Source: Gentiana macrophylla (taxonomy: Eukaryota; Streptophyta; Magnoliopsida; Gentianales; Gentianaceae). From it: 64,000 bases of DNA. The stretch spans positions 186,001 through 250,000 of the forward strand of contig JAOBSW010000100.1 of assembly GCA_026214975.1 (NCBI GenBank). The letters run 5' to 3'. The position numbers and the translations under genes were made by a program. Positions 44,792 to 56,417 of this stretch are shown piece after piece (the stretch's first letter is position 1; every line of letters starts with the position of its first letter). Below the pieces are notes generated by a model. That model saw nothing but the letters and a program-made list of their open reading frames with translations. It made no database searches and was not told the DNA's origin.

Positions 44792-46406
44792 TGTTGGAAG
44801 TAGCACCCGAAAGACAATTTATGTAATTGTTTTTATAATTAATAAATGACATATTTATTTTTCCTTTATTATTTGCTTCGTGCTTATAAGTAATACACTA
44901 CCGAAAACCTCAAGTCGTATCATATGTAGCCATATAACTTAGTGTGTGTCACACATGAGGATTAAGTTTATGGTGATACACTTGAATTGTAAGTCCGTGG
45001 TGAAGTTAATCAAAGTATAGGGTCTATTGATTAAACCACCATTAATGCGCCCAAAACACTTTATGGTGTGACCGTCTTATCCGGACCGTCGATATTGGTT
45101 ATCTAAGTGGGGCATTTATATATGATGAGAGTCATATAGGACTGGACCGATTTAATCTGAGTTTCTCATATAATTCCATGATTGAGAAATCTTATTAAAT
45201 CACATGATGATCATATATGGATTAACCTTAATCCTCAAGTGATTGCATACTCCTACTGGTTTCAGGATAGGGTTTGATGTGTTCGTTAAGGATCGCTAAG
45301 AGGCGCGGTCCGAATCACTTTCACGTTGACACTATTCTGGAATGAGTGAGAAGTGTGTGTCTCACAGATATGGAATCCATTCCTTCCTGCGGGAAGTAGA
45401 AAGACAATCCACTTATTTGTTAATTCTAGAAACTGATCGATCCGCGGAGTTCGTATTGGTTATGAACTAATTGATCACTAGTGGGTTAATGGTAAATAAG
45501 GATAAGATGTATTGAAGAAGGTTTACGGAAATAATCCTGCTTCATTACGGATAGTCTATGGAGGGTTAGTTTATATGTAATGATTATATCAATGGACACT
45601 TATCGACTCGACTCGACTCGACGTTTTGAGAATAAGTTATATCTATAATCGATAGAGTTCAGTTTCGGATTTATGGTGGCGTAATTTCGGAATTAATAAG
45701 TTGAGTAGAAATATTATGTTCGATGAATATTTTATTCAATTTATTGTAGCTACTGTTACAGGTCCATGGTCCCCGGGTTGGCTCCTAACACGCGAGTGTT
45801 TTCTTGTTTTATGGAACCTTGAGAATAAATTAAATAGTTGGTCTATTTAATGAATATACAATATTATTTATTTGGTAAATAATATGTAAACTAGAAAAGA
45901 CGTTTTCTATTAAATTTAATGACTATATTGGCGCCACTTTATGTGATAAATTAGAAAAAGAAATTTTTCTAGATTATGTCACAAGTGTAATTAATTAATT
46001 ATCTATTTGTTGGATAATTAATGGAAAAATTAAGAGATTGATTTTTTTGAAATTATCTCTTATTTTTGTAGCAAAAATATATTTTCCTTATGGGAATATG
46101 TAATTGTGGTGTGAAAATGATAACTCTCTTGACTAGTTATTTTCCTATATAAAGAGATTTCCTCCTAACACAATACACAACAATTATTGGCGCCACTTTT
46201 ACATAAAAAGGAAGAAAAATTAGTTTTTTTTTGCCTAAGTCATTAAGAGAAGAAAAACCTAGGGTTTTTCTTGTGCATATTCGAGGAGGTTCTACGGCGA
46301 GGATCGATGTCCACCAGTCGTCGCTAGGAGATACAATCCGGAAAACTGAGGTTTCTCCCTTTTGTCGATTTATCATCTCTCTCCGTTTGTTGGGTGATGT
46401 ATAACA
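44792..46406 (+). repeat. Isolated diverged LTR related to the LARD-like element
   Basis: It starts TGTTGGAAGTAGCACCCGAA followed by AGACAATTTATGTAATTG. The minus-strand LARD LTR starts TGTTAAGTGTAGTACCCGAA followed by AGACAATTATCTAATTA. Later shared blocks include ATATGGAATCCATTCCTTCC, GGTAAATAAGGATAA and GTTAATTCTAGAAACTGA. It has no primer site after it or AAGTGGGAGA before it, so a solo LTR is likely. Orientation is opposite to the LARD. The right end is approximate and no target duplication was found. Confidence 0.75.
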
Positions 46407-46422
46407 TTTATATGATAAAAAT

Positions 46423-48336
46423 TACGATATTTTATATATTTTATCAACTCTTTCTATAAAATATAAGAAATGATAACGATAATCTTATGTAATATCAATA
46501 GTTATGAATAAGTCTAAAATAATATAAAAATCTAGTAAAAGTAATAAAAGTTATAAATTTTGTACGGTTTAGTAACCGGAGTGTAAATGTCGATTTACGT
46601 GGGTATTTTTGGTGTTTTATTGCAGATTTTTAGATAAACCAAAACCGAGAGTGACTTACTTTTTGAAGTTAAAACATGTCTTTTGAAGGAAGTAAGGAAG
46701 TGCCACGAGATTAAGAATTCAAGTGGATCAACGGTTCGTGGTACCATTATCGAATTATATTTTCGACGAACAAATGGCCCATCAAAAAGGCATTTTCTGA
46801 AGAAGAGTCCTTCATGAAAGTTATAGATATTTTAAATAGCTTTCCAACGCTTCTTGAATTATGTCATTTGGAGATCCAGAGCTCAAGTTATGATTTTATC
46901 AAGTTTCAGATCAAGATTTGGAAAAATGCTACCCGGATCAATCCGGATTAACCCCGGATCGATCCGGCTTATCTGATAAGGAAACATAATGATGATTAAT
47001 ATGTGGTTATGCAGAGGATAAGCCTGGGAGATAATATTTTTTATTCCCGGATCGATCTGACCTAACCCCGGATCGATCCGGCCTTGAAAATTTCTCCTAT
47101 AAATACAACATTCATGCAGGCTGTTGGAGAGGGTACCAATATATATATACTAGCTCATATATATCTTCTAATCTCTTAAATTAGTAATAGTAATGTAAAT
47201 ATTAGTAGGCATTATGTCATAAATAATGTAGAAGCCGTAGTATCGTTGTAATGCTTGGACGGTTATCGGGAGTTCGATGTTGAAGAAGTTGTTGTAATTT
47301 CCGGAGAATACGGCCTCTAAATCAAACAATTGTAACTGGTAATATTCTAAAGCTTTATGTTTGTTGTTTTATGTTTTTCTTTATAATGTTAGTAGGCTAA
47401 ATCTATAACTAGCCAAGATATGTAATTGAAATATTTCGATCTTTTTGGTAAAATGGATGATGACTATAACTAAAATTGATTAAAATTGAATTTGATGAAA
47501 CTTTTTCTACTTGAAATGTATTGAAAATATTCGTATTGGCGTAATTAACCAATATGAATCGCACCATAACCTAATGACGAACTAAACGGTGAAGTTAGGA
47601 TATGAGAAAAGGTAGAAAAACCGGAGGGAAAAATGGCGAGTAAAAGCGTGACAACGGAATCCTATTTCCTACCGGGGTAGAATTGTTTTATCTTTTGAAA
47701 AGAGAAACACTTCTTGAAATTATCTGCTACTCGAGATCTAATTACGTTAATTCACCCGTTCGATCAAGATCCTTAACATTGACCGCGATGACAAAGCGGA
47801 GTACCCAATCTTTTGGATGACATTGACAGCAGTTGATGAGACATATGACGATTTAAATGACGCTCGTGTGAGAGGGAGCTGTTAAGTTTGAGAAAGTGCA
47901 CCGTTTCACATATTCAATTGGACCTAATAAAAAGGAAGAACGAGCACATCCATTAAACTAAAAAGATTGAATAATTCAATTACATATATCTTGGCTAGTT
48001 CTATAATAATTATTAGTATTTAATATATTGGTGTCTATATATTTATATATATATATTGTACTATTTATGTATTACTATATATATTTATGTATTTATATAT
48101 ATTATATTAGTTTAGTTTTAATTTATGCATTTATTTTACTTTTTATTAGTATAGTAGTGACTCGTATGATAAACTGCGATTTAGATCGAGTTAATAATAG
48201 GTTATTTGGTGTTTAACCACACTTAAAAGAATTACCACGTTCACGAGGATTCAACTTTGACTCACCATACTAGCACTACAATTTGACCCGGTACACTGCC
48301 GGTAAGGATTGTAATAGTCTAGAAAAAGTCCTGTCA
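46423..48336 (+). repeat. 5' LTR of an Athila-type element
   Basis: It lies immediately before a clear Athila-type primer site. It begins near TGATAAAAATTACGATATTT and ends CCTGTCA. It holds two CGGATCGATC motif pairs (46934-46967 and 47047-47081) and a TATA-like CTATAAATAC at 47099. The left end is set by the TG start only, because no 3' LTR was found in the window. Confidence 0.6.
46933..47110 (+). promoter_or_regulatory. Paired CGGATCGATC motifs and TATA box in the Athila LTR
   Basis: Two pairs of the palindrome CCGGATCGATCCGG or one-base variants occur here. In each pair the half-sites start 21 bp apart (46934/46955 and 47048/47069). CTATAAATAC follows 20-30 bp after the second pair, where a core promoter would be expected. 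Binding factor unknown; function inferred. Confidence 0.55.
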
Positions 48337-48342
48337 GCTTTC

Positions 48343-48360
48343 TGGCGCCGTTGCCGGGGA
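48343..48360 (+). other. Athila primer binding site
   Basis: TGGCGCCGTTGCCGGGGA, the primer site characteristic of Athila-lineage elements (tRNA-Asp type), six bases after the LTR end. It fixes the element on the plus strand. Confidence 0.9.
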
Positions 48361-48536
48361 ACGTCGCTAATTTTTCTTTGTGTCTATGGTTACTACTTAT
48401 ATCAGCTCAAAATTCTCGAGGATAAGTCAACACTTTTTCTTATCTCATTTCTATTTTACTTTTCGTTGGTATCTACCTTCTTTTAGTTACCAATTTTCTT
48501 CTTCTACCAAAGTCGAGTATTTTCTATTATCATTAG

Positions 48537-49959
48537 TTGATGACCAGAAGTGGTAAGACTCCACTCACTCCTTATCAGCCTGACATAAACAATTACGAAA
48601 GGCAGCTAAGAGTAAAGAGTAAACGTAGTCAAAACAGCCAAGGACTTCTTGGCAGATCTCCGCAAGAATCATCTTCAAATCGAAATACGGAAATGGCTGA
48701 AACCAGTGATGAAACACCTGAACAAGGGCTAGATCATGCTCAATGGCATGGACAACACCCTATTAACCCTAATAATAATCAAAATCCTAATAATAGGAAT
48801 AATCAGAATCGGAACCAGAATAATCGTAATAACCCACCAAACCCGAGACCTATCTGTGATCAGACCATAAGAAGGAACCAGACTAATGATCCCATTCTTT
48901 TACCCAATGAAGGAGCGAACAATTTCGAAATTAAATCTCATCTTTTTGGTTTAATTGACACAAGAGCCCAATTTCTAGGAGAGGATGTTGAAGATCCACA
49001 TCATCATCTCTATCTTTACGAAGAATTGTGCAATACAGCCAAAAGTCAAGGTACTCATCGTGAGTTAACGAAAATGTCTATGTTTCCTTTTTCTCTAAAA
49101 GGACGAGCACGAGATTGGTTTATGTCTCTTCCACATCACTCACTGACTAGTTGGGAGGATATTCAAACCGAATTTTTGAAACAATATTTCACTCCTGGAC
49201 GAAATTTGGAATTAAAAGTCGAAGTTGCTAACTTTAGACAAGGATCTGAAGAAACGCTTGGGAATGCCTGGGAGAGATTTAAAAAACTGTTAAGAGCTTG
49301 TCCCGACCATGGTTATTCCTTAGATATGCAAATCCAAATTTTTACGTCAGAATTACGAAAAGACTCACGTCATGGATGTAGATCATGCATGTGGTGGTTC
49401 TTTAATGATGAGTGAAGCACAAACAGTTTACGATGCTATAGAAAAGATTTCCAAAAATAACAGAATGTGGGAAACCGGTTCTAGCACCAGAAAAGTAGCT
49501 TTTGCAGGAGAATGTACATCTAATACAGAAGTTCTAGCACATTTGGAGAATTTGAGTAGGAAATTTGATGGCCTACAATCTAACAAAAACCTAAGTTCAG
49601 AAAATAGTACACCCACTGAATACTCAAATCAGGATAATATGCCATTAGGGATTGAAGAACCAACAGGATATTCGAGAGAGGAGGTAAGTTTTCTTCAGCA
49701 GCATAGGAATTTGAACAATGCATATTCAAACTCGTTTAATGCTATTAGAAGAGACCACCCAACTTTTCGATGGTCTGAAAACCCTAGTAAGCAAGGACAA
49801 CCGCCATATCCAGTTCCATATAGAATTCGTCTAATAATCAAGTTTATCAGGGAGATACCTCTAATCAGAATTTACAATCATTACCAGATCCTATCCTCAA
49901 CACACCACTCAGAGTATACCAGTAACTCAAAGTTCAACTCAGCCTGCAAAAGGGGTTGA
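48537..49959 (+). pseudogene. Athila gag, frameshifted
   Basis: 48537-49415 reads a Q/N-rich N-terminus (NQNPNNRNNQNRNQNNRNNP), then the gag core EDPHHHLYLYEELCNTAKSQ, MFPFSLKGRARDWFMSLPHH, EFLKQYFTPGRNLELKVEVA and ETLGNAWERFKKLLRACPDH. The frame shifts near 49372, after ELRKDSR, to 49372-49959 (AQTVYDAIEKISKNNRMWET), which continues until a stop. The rest to 50500 is broken. Typical of Athila gag. Confidence 0.85.
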
Positions 49960-50500
49960 AAAATGGGAGAAACTAATGGAAAATATGATGGGTGTGGTGT
50001 CTACTCAAGCTAAAAATATGGAAACAATGATGACTTCTATAGTGCAATCCACTAAAGATATGAGTACAATAAAAACATCTATGAGTGGCCATGATACCGA
50101 GAATGAGGACGATATAAGCCTCATTAAGAAATATGGAAGATCATTTGAGTAGGGAAGGTGAACGTAAAACAATAGACCACCAGGAGGATTACCAAGTAAC
50201 ACTGAAAGAAATCCGAGAGAGGTAAATGTTGTAGTTACCAGAAGTAGAAAACTCTGTGGTAGTAATGGAGTAGAAAACTTCGGAAATAATGAAGTAGAAG
50301 ATGATTTAGATGGTAAGAATGATGAAACTAAAGATGAACATGAATTCATCGATGAGGAAGAAGAAATTATAGAAAATTTCTTGAAAAAAATAAGTATGGA
50401 ACACGAAAATGAAGGTGAGAAATGGGTAAAAATCCCGAGGATTCGAAAGATCCCATGGATGAAGATTTAAGAAATTTATTCAAGGAACATGTTAGAGTAA

Positions 50501-51900
50501 ATGATATCTGAAAACAAGGATGACAAACATGAAGAGTTGAAAAATCAAGTAGAGATTGATTCGAGGAGCATTTTAAAGAAAAAATTTCAAGATCATGATA
50601 CATGGCAACCAAGTAACGCTCAAAGATTTAAGGAGAAAGGAAAAGTGAAAATGACTTCGGGATCAAAGGTTCTAGATTTAGAATCTTTACCTTACCCACC
50701 TAAAGATCAAATTAAAAAAATAAAAACTGATAAGAAGTATGCTCGTTTCCTTGATACTTTTCGTCATCTTCATGTTAATATCCCTGTTATCGAAGCTCTA
50801 GTTAATATGCCTGCCTATGGAAAGTTTCTGAAAGATATTCTATCAAACAAGAAAAAGTTAGAAGAATATGAGAATATTTGCCTCAATGAAGAATGCTCTA
50901 CAATTTTACAGCATAAATTACCACCTAAAATGAAAGATCCTGGTAGTTTTACAATTCCGTGTGAAATTGGAGGATTTTTGTTTAAAAAAGTACAATGTGA
51001 TCTTGATGCAAGTATTAATCTCATGTCTTATGAGGATTATAAGAAACTAGGCATAGGAAAACTTACGAATACTGAAATGACTCTTCAAATGGCAGATAGA
51101 TCAGTTAAATACCCTAAAGGAATTATCGAGGATGTATTGGTTAAGATAGATAAATTCTACTTCCCAGTAGATTTTGTAGTCATGGAAATGGAAGAAGGAT
51201 ATTCAGCGCCACTTATTCTAGGTCGTCCATTCCTAGCTACAAGAAGAACGTTAATCGATGTCCAAAAAGGAGAATTAATCACGAGAGTTAACGAAGATAC
51301 GATTGCTTTCAATATATTCAAAGCTATGAAACATCCATACAGATCACCAGAATCATGTTCTTTTATAGAGGATATTCACAATGTCTATGATATTCAATTA
51401 CCAGCTTATGAAGACAGATTAGAAGAATGCCTAGCATTGTCTATCTATAAAGAGAATAAGAAGGACACTGAAATGAAAGAGATAATCCTTTATCTGAATA
51501 AAGGAAGTTTTAGTCCTAAACCACCATGGCATCAGTATCTGGAATTAGAACTGGAAGGTCCGGTTCTAAAAACTTCAGTAGAAGATCCACCCAGTAATCT
51601 AGAGTTGAAACCACTTCCTTTAAATCTTAAGTATGCTTTTCTTGACACTAATAATCTATTACCGGTTATTATTTCGTCAACCTTAACTGAGCTACAAGAA
51701 GACCAATTACTAAAAATGTTGAAAAAGCATAAGAAAGCATTTGGTTGGACAGTAGCTGATATTCAAGGAATTAGCCCTGAGATTTGCGTTCATAGAATTA
51801 TTTTAAAGGAGGACGCTAAACCTTGTATTCAGACACAACGCCGCCTCAATCCGAATTTACAGCTAATTGTTAAAACAGAGGTTATTAAACTATTAGAAAT
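50501..51900 (+). pseudogene. Athila protease and start of RT, interrupted by a CACTA insertion
   Basis: Reads PAYGKFLKDILSNKKKLEEY, PCEIGGFLFKKVQCDLDASI, FPVDFVVMEMEEGYSAPLIL and GRPFLATRRTLIDVQKGELI, the Athila-type aspartic protease. The active site is D-L-D-A-S rather than D-(T/L)-G-A-S, so the catalytic Gly is lost. RT begins at QTQRRLNPNLQLIVKTEVIK and stops at LLEI, where a 4.5-kb transposon (51901-56417) splits the gene. The continuation is at 56418. Confidence 0.87.
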
Positions 51901-51999
51901 CACTACAAGAAAAAGGGATTTTAATGAGAGGAATTATCGTCATTAAATGCTTGAATCCCGTCATTAAAGGCTTTTTATAAGGGGAATTTTACCCTCATC

Positions 52000-54900
52000 G
52001 CCCCTCATAATAGCTTCCGCCGGTAAAAGTAAACAATGACGGTAAATATATCCTGTCATTAAAAAGGGATGACATTCAATAACGGTTATATACACTCATT
52101 AAAAATAATTTATAATGACTATAAACTTCCTTATTATTATATTATTTGCCCCTCATTATTAGGCAGATATTATTATTCTTTTATAACCATAAAATTACAT
52201 TAATGAATTACATAAATACAACCTACATCCACATGTATTCACATTATATTATTAAAATATACAAAGAGACTTTGTTCCGAAAGCAAAAATACATGTACAT
52301 ACATGATAACACAATTTCCTAATATCACGTCTTTGAGTAACATATATCTTTGTTCGTTACTCCAAAATACATACCAAAATATGCCTACATACTACAATCT
52401 TTGTAGGATATGATAAGTTACCAATCCCTCCACACAAGTCTTCAAAAATCCCCAAAACCATACAAAATCCTGCATTTAAATAGGAATGTATCAAAAAGGT
52501 GTAAGCATTTCTACTGCCAACATTAAATAACACGAATACAAAAATACTGATGTGTCTAGTATAACTTAAAAACAGCACTTTTTTACATTCATGTAACAAA
52601 TACTAATAAACAAATCAAGCTTGCATAAGTCAACCAACCGAAATAAGTCGATCTAATAATCAATGAATAAAATTCGAACCAGCTGCCATGGAAATAAGCA
52701 TAAAATATGTCATATATTCTTGGATCTTTCGGAATAAACGTGGAAACAAGCCAAGAATAGGATACAAATTAATGAACTAAGCAACTTTGGTTACTGAAAT
52801 AATTAAGAGAAACAAAGAATTGATCGCTCCCGGGACTAAATTATCAACAAATACCAAGCTAGAAGAAGCATGTACTTTAGAACTCTTTATTCAGTTGACA
52901 AAAGCAACTAAACCATCAAATGTGAAGAAAATATATCAACCATAGAATCATAGATACCGCTTTATCTCAAACAAATATCCAGCAAGAAATAAAGAAAATT
53001 CCAAGCAACAAAGTCAATCGATAAACTGAACCAAGAGAAAAATTCCAAGCAACGAAGTCAATTGAAATGCATACTGCTAATGATAAATGTAAACATACTG
53101 GACTTGCGCACTAAGGAAGCAAAGCAGACTAACAAAAAAAAATGAAGACATGGCCGACAACCTGGATATACCACACTTGAAGACAAGAAAGCAAGACTAA
53201 CTTAAATAGATTCTAACCAAAATTCATGGCTGACAAAGGGCACCTTAACAGACAAAAACTAAGCCGCACATAAGAGCAACTTAACATATACTAAAACATA
53301 GATTTTGAGACTTAAACATTCATCTTTAACTTATCACCTGGACAAATATAAACTAGCAGGCAACAAGAAGAAATAGAACTAACATCAACACAAGACTTAA
53401 CAAACCAGTTGACTGACTCTTGTACAAGATGAGAAGCAAATGCAGCTGGGTTAGGGACTTACAAGGCTTAGCAAGACATTCAAAACAGACTCAGAATATC
53501 ATCCATAACCGGAAGGCAACCAAAACAGAATTAGAACTTGTCCTAATGCATATTCAAGAAACCATAACCTACATACACATAATAGGCATAATGCAAGCAC
53601 ATTTCTGATTTTACAAAGTCGTTTGCCTACCCGTTATACCTTTCTACAAATGATAATTGAGACAATAGATATTAGAAATGGAAAAAATATGTACCAATAA
53701 TAATGTGGTAAAAGCTGAGCTATAATAGTAATAAACTTACCATGCATCAAGGTTGTGAGTTGAATTGGGAATTGAAGAATGAGAAGGACTTTCTTCAAAA
53801 AAAAAAGAACGAGTTGGAAATGCACTATTGCAGCTACTACTCCGTAAGCCTCGAAGAAATGCACTATGTTTCTTTACTCCTTCACCCTGACTTTTAGTCG
53901 ATCATTTGCATGAATCATGTGAGGGGGCACTTTTGTAAAACACCATGGACGACATCATCTGCTTATCGGTTGCGATTCACCGTTTGAAACCATAGAGGGA
54001 AAATGATTAGTAACTAATTGTTCAAATGACCATGTTCAATGCCAAAAAAACAGAGAACTTTAAAAAGAATTGATTTATAATTCTAATAAGATGAAGGAAT
54101 GTTAATAAGATGATGGAATGTTTACAATATAATATGATAAAATGCATTAAATGATGAAGGGCAGCCTTACCTGATTATCCAAAATATTTTAGAGAAATGA
54201 GTAGACTATGTACATTGACTTGAATCAACCTTCAATGATCTCTGGAAAATATGGCAGTGATAAAAAAATTGAATTTATGCTCATATCCATTGAATACTGA
54301 ATACCAATAAACCAAACATTATTTACCTATGTAAAGGTAGAAGAACTATATTTAAATTGAAAACAATCTAGACACTTTTATGAACATGGATTGTAAGTGT
54401 TCTTTTATAGCATTGAAAACATATATACCTGAAATAGTAAGATAGGATTTTTGCACCATTTCAAAGTATCAAGTTTAAGGCTCATTTGTTTTCCATTTTT
54501 TAGTGCAGCAACCATTTGTTTAAACATAGTCTTTGAAGGTTGGCACTTGGCTGCTTCCTCTAATGTGGAAATATATTAAAAACCAAAAAAATCCAAAACC
54601 AAAGTAGATAATGTGGTGACCAAATCATATAGAAATACAAAAAAGCATACGAAAATGAAATATTGATACGAGATATTTTTTAAACAGAAAATTCACAACA
54701 AGACAATGGCTAGTGCTTAGACTTAGCATTGTCTACAAAAATTGAAATCAATAAGGCCAACAAAGCTACAAGCAGACTACAAAAACTAAAAAGAATATCA
54801 TGTATTGTGCACTCTATGAAAGAATGAGGTTGATCACACAAGGTAGATGGAGAAATATCTGGTAGACCAGTACTCATTGGCAGCAAGATAGCCAAACTGC

Positions 54901-55589
54901 CAAAGAAAAGAAATGATAATTAAGTCATCAACGTGATGAACAACCAAGCAATAAGATCACAACACTATTGCACTCAACCAACTTGAGAACCACAACCATA
55001 AATTCCATGTCATAGCATGAGAAGCAACCAAAAAATATAACCAACAAAGTTGTAATTAAGGAGAAACACATGAATCTTTAAAGACCAAAATTTGAAATAA
55101 AATAAGTAAAAATATCTTACCGAATGAAAGTCTAGCAGAAGACTACCTAGAAAGCCAAAAGATCACCTGCAAATCAACAAAGCAAAAAATACAAAAATCT
55201 AAGTGAAGGAAAAAGGATGATGAAATAGATCTTACATTGACTATATTATTCGACAAAATCAGCTGAAAACCTATAACATTATTAGTCTGAATATTTCTAT
55301 TGTTATGGATTTACCTACAATACGAAAGAGGCCCCAACAACAATGGCCCAGCAAACAATAACCACATCAAAATGAATCCCTTCTCACCAAACAACCCTCG
55401 AATAACAACAAAGTAATATATAAGACAACCAACATTAGAACAGAGGAACACGAAAATTTCATAACATAATCAATCCAGTCAAGCACTCCATCAACAATGA
55501 ACTAGAAAATTGGCAACCAACATAACCTAATAACAAGAAAAACAAAATAAGTGTGAATATTCCTGCCAGCTACCTTTCATTCATTACTT
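52000..55589. other. Non-coding interior of the CACTA element
   Basis: AT-rich. Short frames exist (for example 54710-54895 minus, with the hydrophobic segment FCSLLVALLALLISIFV), but none is recognised. Spliced captured exons on the minus strand cannot be excluded. Confidence 0.5.
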
Positions 55590-56109
55590 TCAATAGAATT
55601 TTCAGTTTTGTCATTTACCACTTCAACTCCCGGTAGGTTTCAGGGGTGAAGAAGCTACCATTCTCACAATTGGAATGAACAAGCAAAGGGGTTACCTGTG
55701 GCGCTGGTAATTTCATACCAGAGGTAATTTGGTCCTCACACACCACCTGAATCATCCTAGGTGGAACTCTGCCTCCTTCCCCTTGTCGGAAGTAGGGGCT
55801 GCAATATCAATCTTCGTATGAAAAGAAGGAGCCACCAAATCTTCCATGGCTTCCGGTGCAAGGTCAGAATCACCCAGGGTGCAAGAGACCTCTGGCGAAA
55901 TCGATTTCCGGCCAGAAGAACCTACCGTTTTAACAATCAAAGTAATCAATCCAACCAAAAACCCAGCTGCCAAAAGTGAACCCGAAGTCCAAATAAAGAT
56001 ATTTCTGCTGACAATGATGCATCCAAGATCCCTCTATAACCGAAAAATGCTTCGGCGATGGTGGAAATGGAGTTGGAGACTTGGAGTAAAGAGAGTGCGG
56101 CTGTGACAT
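55590..56109 (-). pseudogene. Probable captured host gene fragment inside the CACTA element
   Basis: The minus strand opens with ATG at 56109: MSQPHSLYSKSPTPFPPSPK, a Ser/Pro-rich start. A shift at about 55985 leads to one hydrophobic, membrane-like stretch (SLLAAGFLVGLITLIVKTVG), then an acidic region (LGDSDLAPEAMEDLVAPSFH). After a further shift near 55750 the codons IQVVCEDQITSGMKLPAPQV and FFTPETYRELKW end in a stop at about 55619. Codon quality contrasts with the AT-rich surroundings. I do not recognise the family. Capture by the transposon is inferred. Confidence 0.45.
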
Positions 56110-56417
56110 TTAGGTTTGAGAAATGATTTTGATTTATTTGAGGGGATTTAGGAAATGATATTCATATCTTGTGTATTTGGGGGCAGGGGGGTGTTTTTAA
56201 TTTTTTATAGGTTTTAGGATAGATTTTACGGAACAATAAGGGTATAAATTTATATTTATTTTTATTATATTAATAATAAGGGTTTTTGTCATTATCAATA
56301 ATGGAAAATAAAAATTCGTCATCAAATTATTCACTATTCATTATAACTACGTTTTAATGACCAAATTCTCCTCCCTTCATTAAGTTCCCCTTATTACAAC
56401 TCAATTTTTTTGTAGTG

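Larger units (their letters stand above)
51901..56417. mobile_element. CACTA (CMC/EnSpm) transposon, non-autonomous, inserted in Athila RT
   Basis: It begins CACTACAAGAAAAA and ends TTTTTTTGTAGTG. The 3-bp target duplication AAT lies at 51898-51900 and 56418-56420. Subterminal repeats include GTCATTAAA and CTCATTA at the left, TTCATTA and CATTATT at the right. Removing it restores the RT reading direction. No transposase frame is present in 4.5 kb. The interior holds possible captured gene sequence near its right end (55590-56109). Confidence 0.93.
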
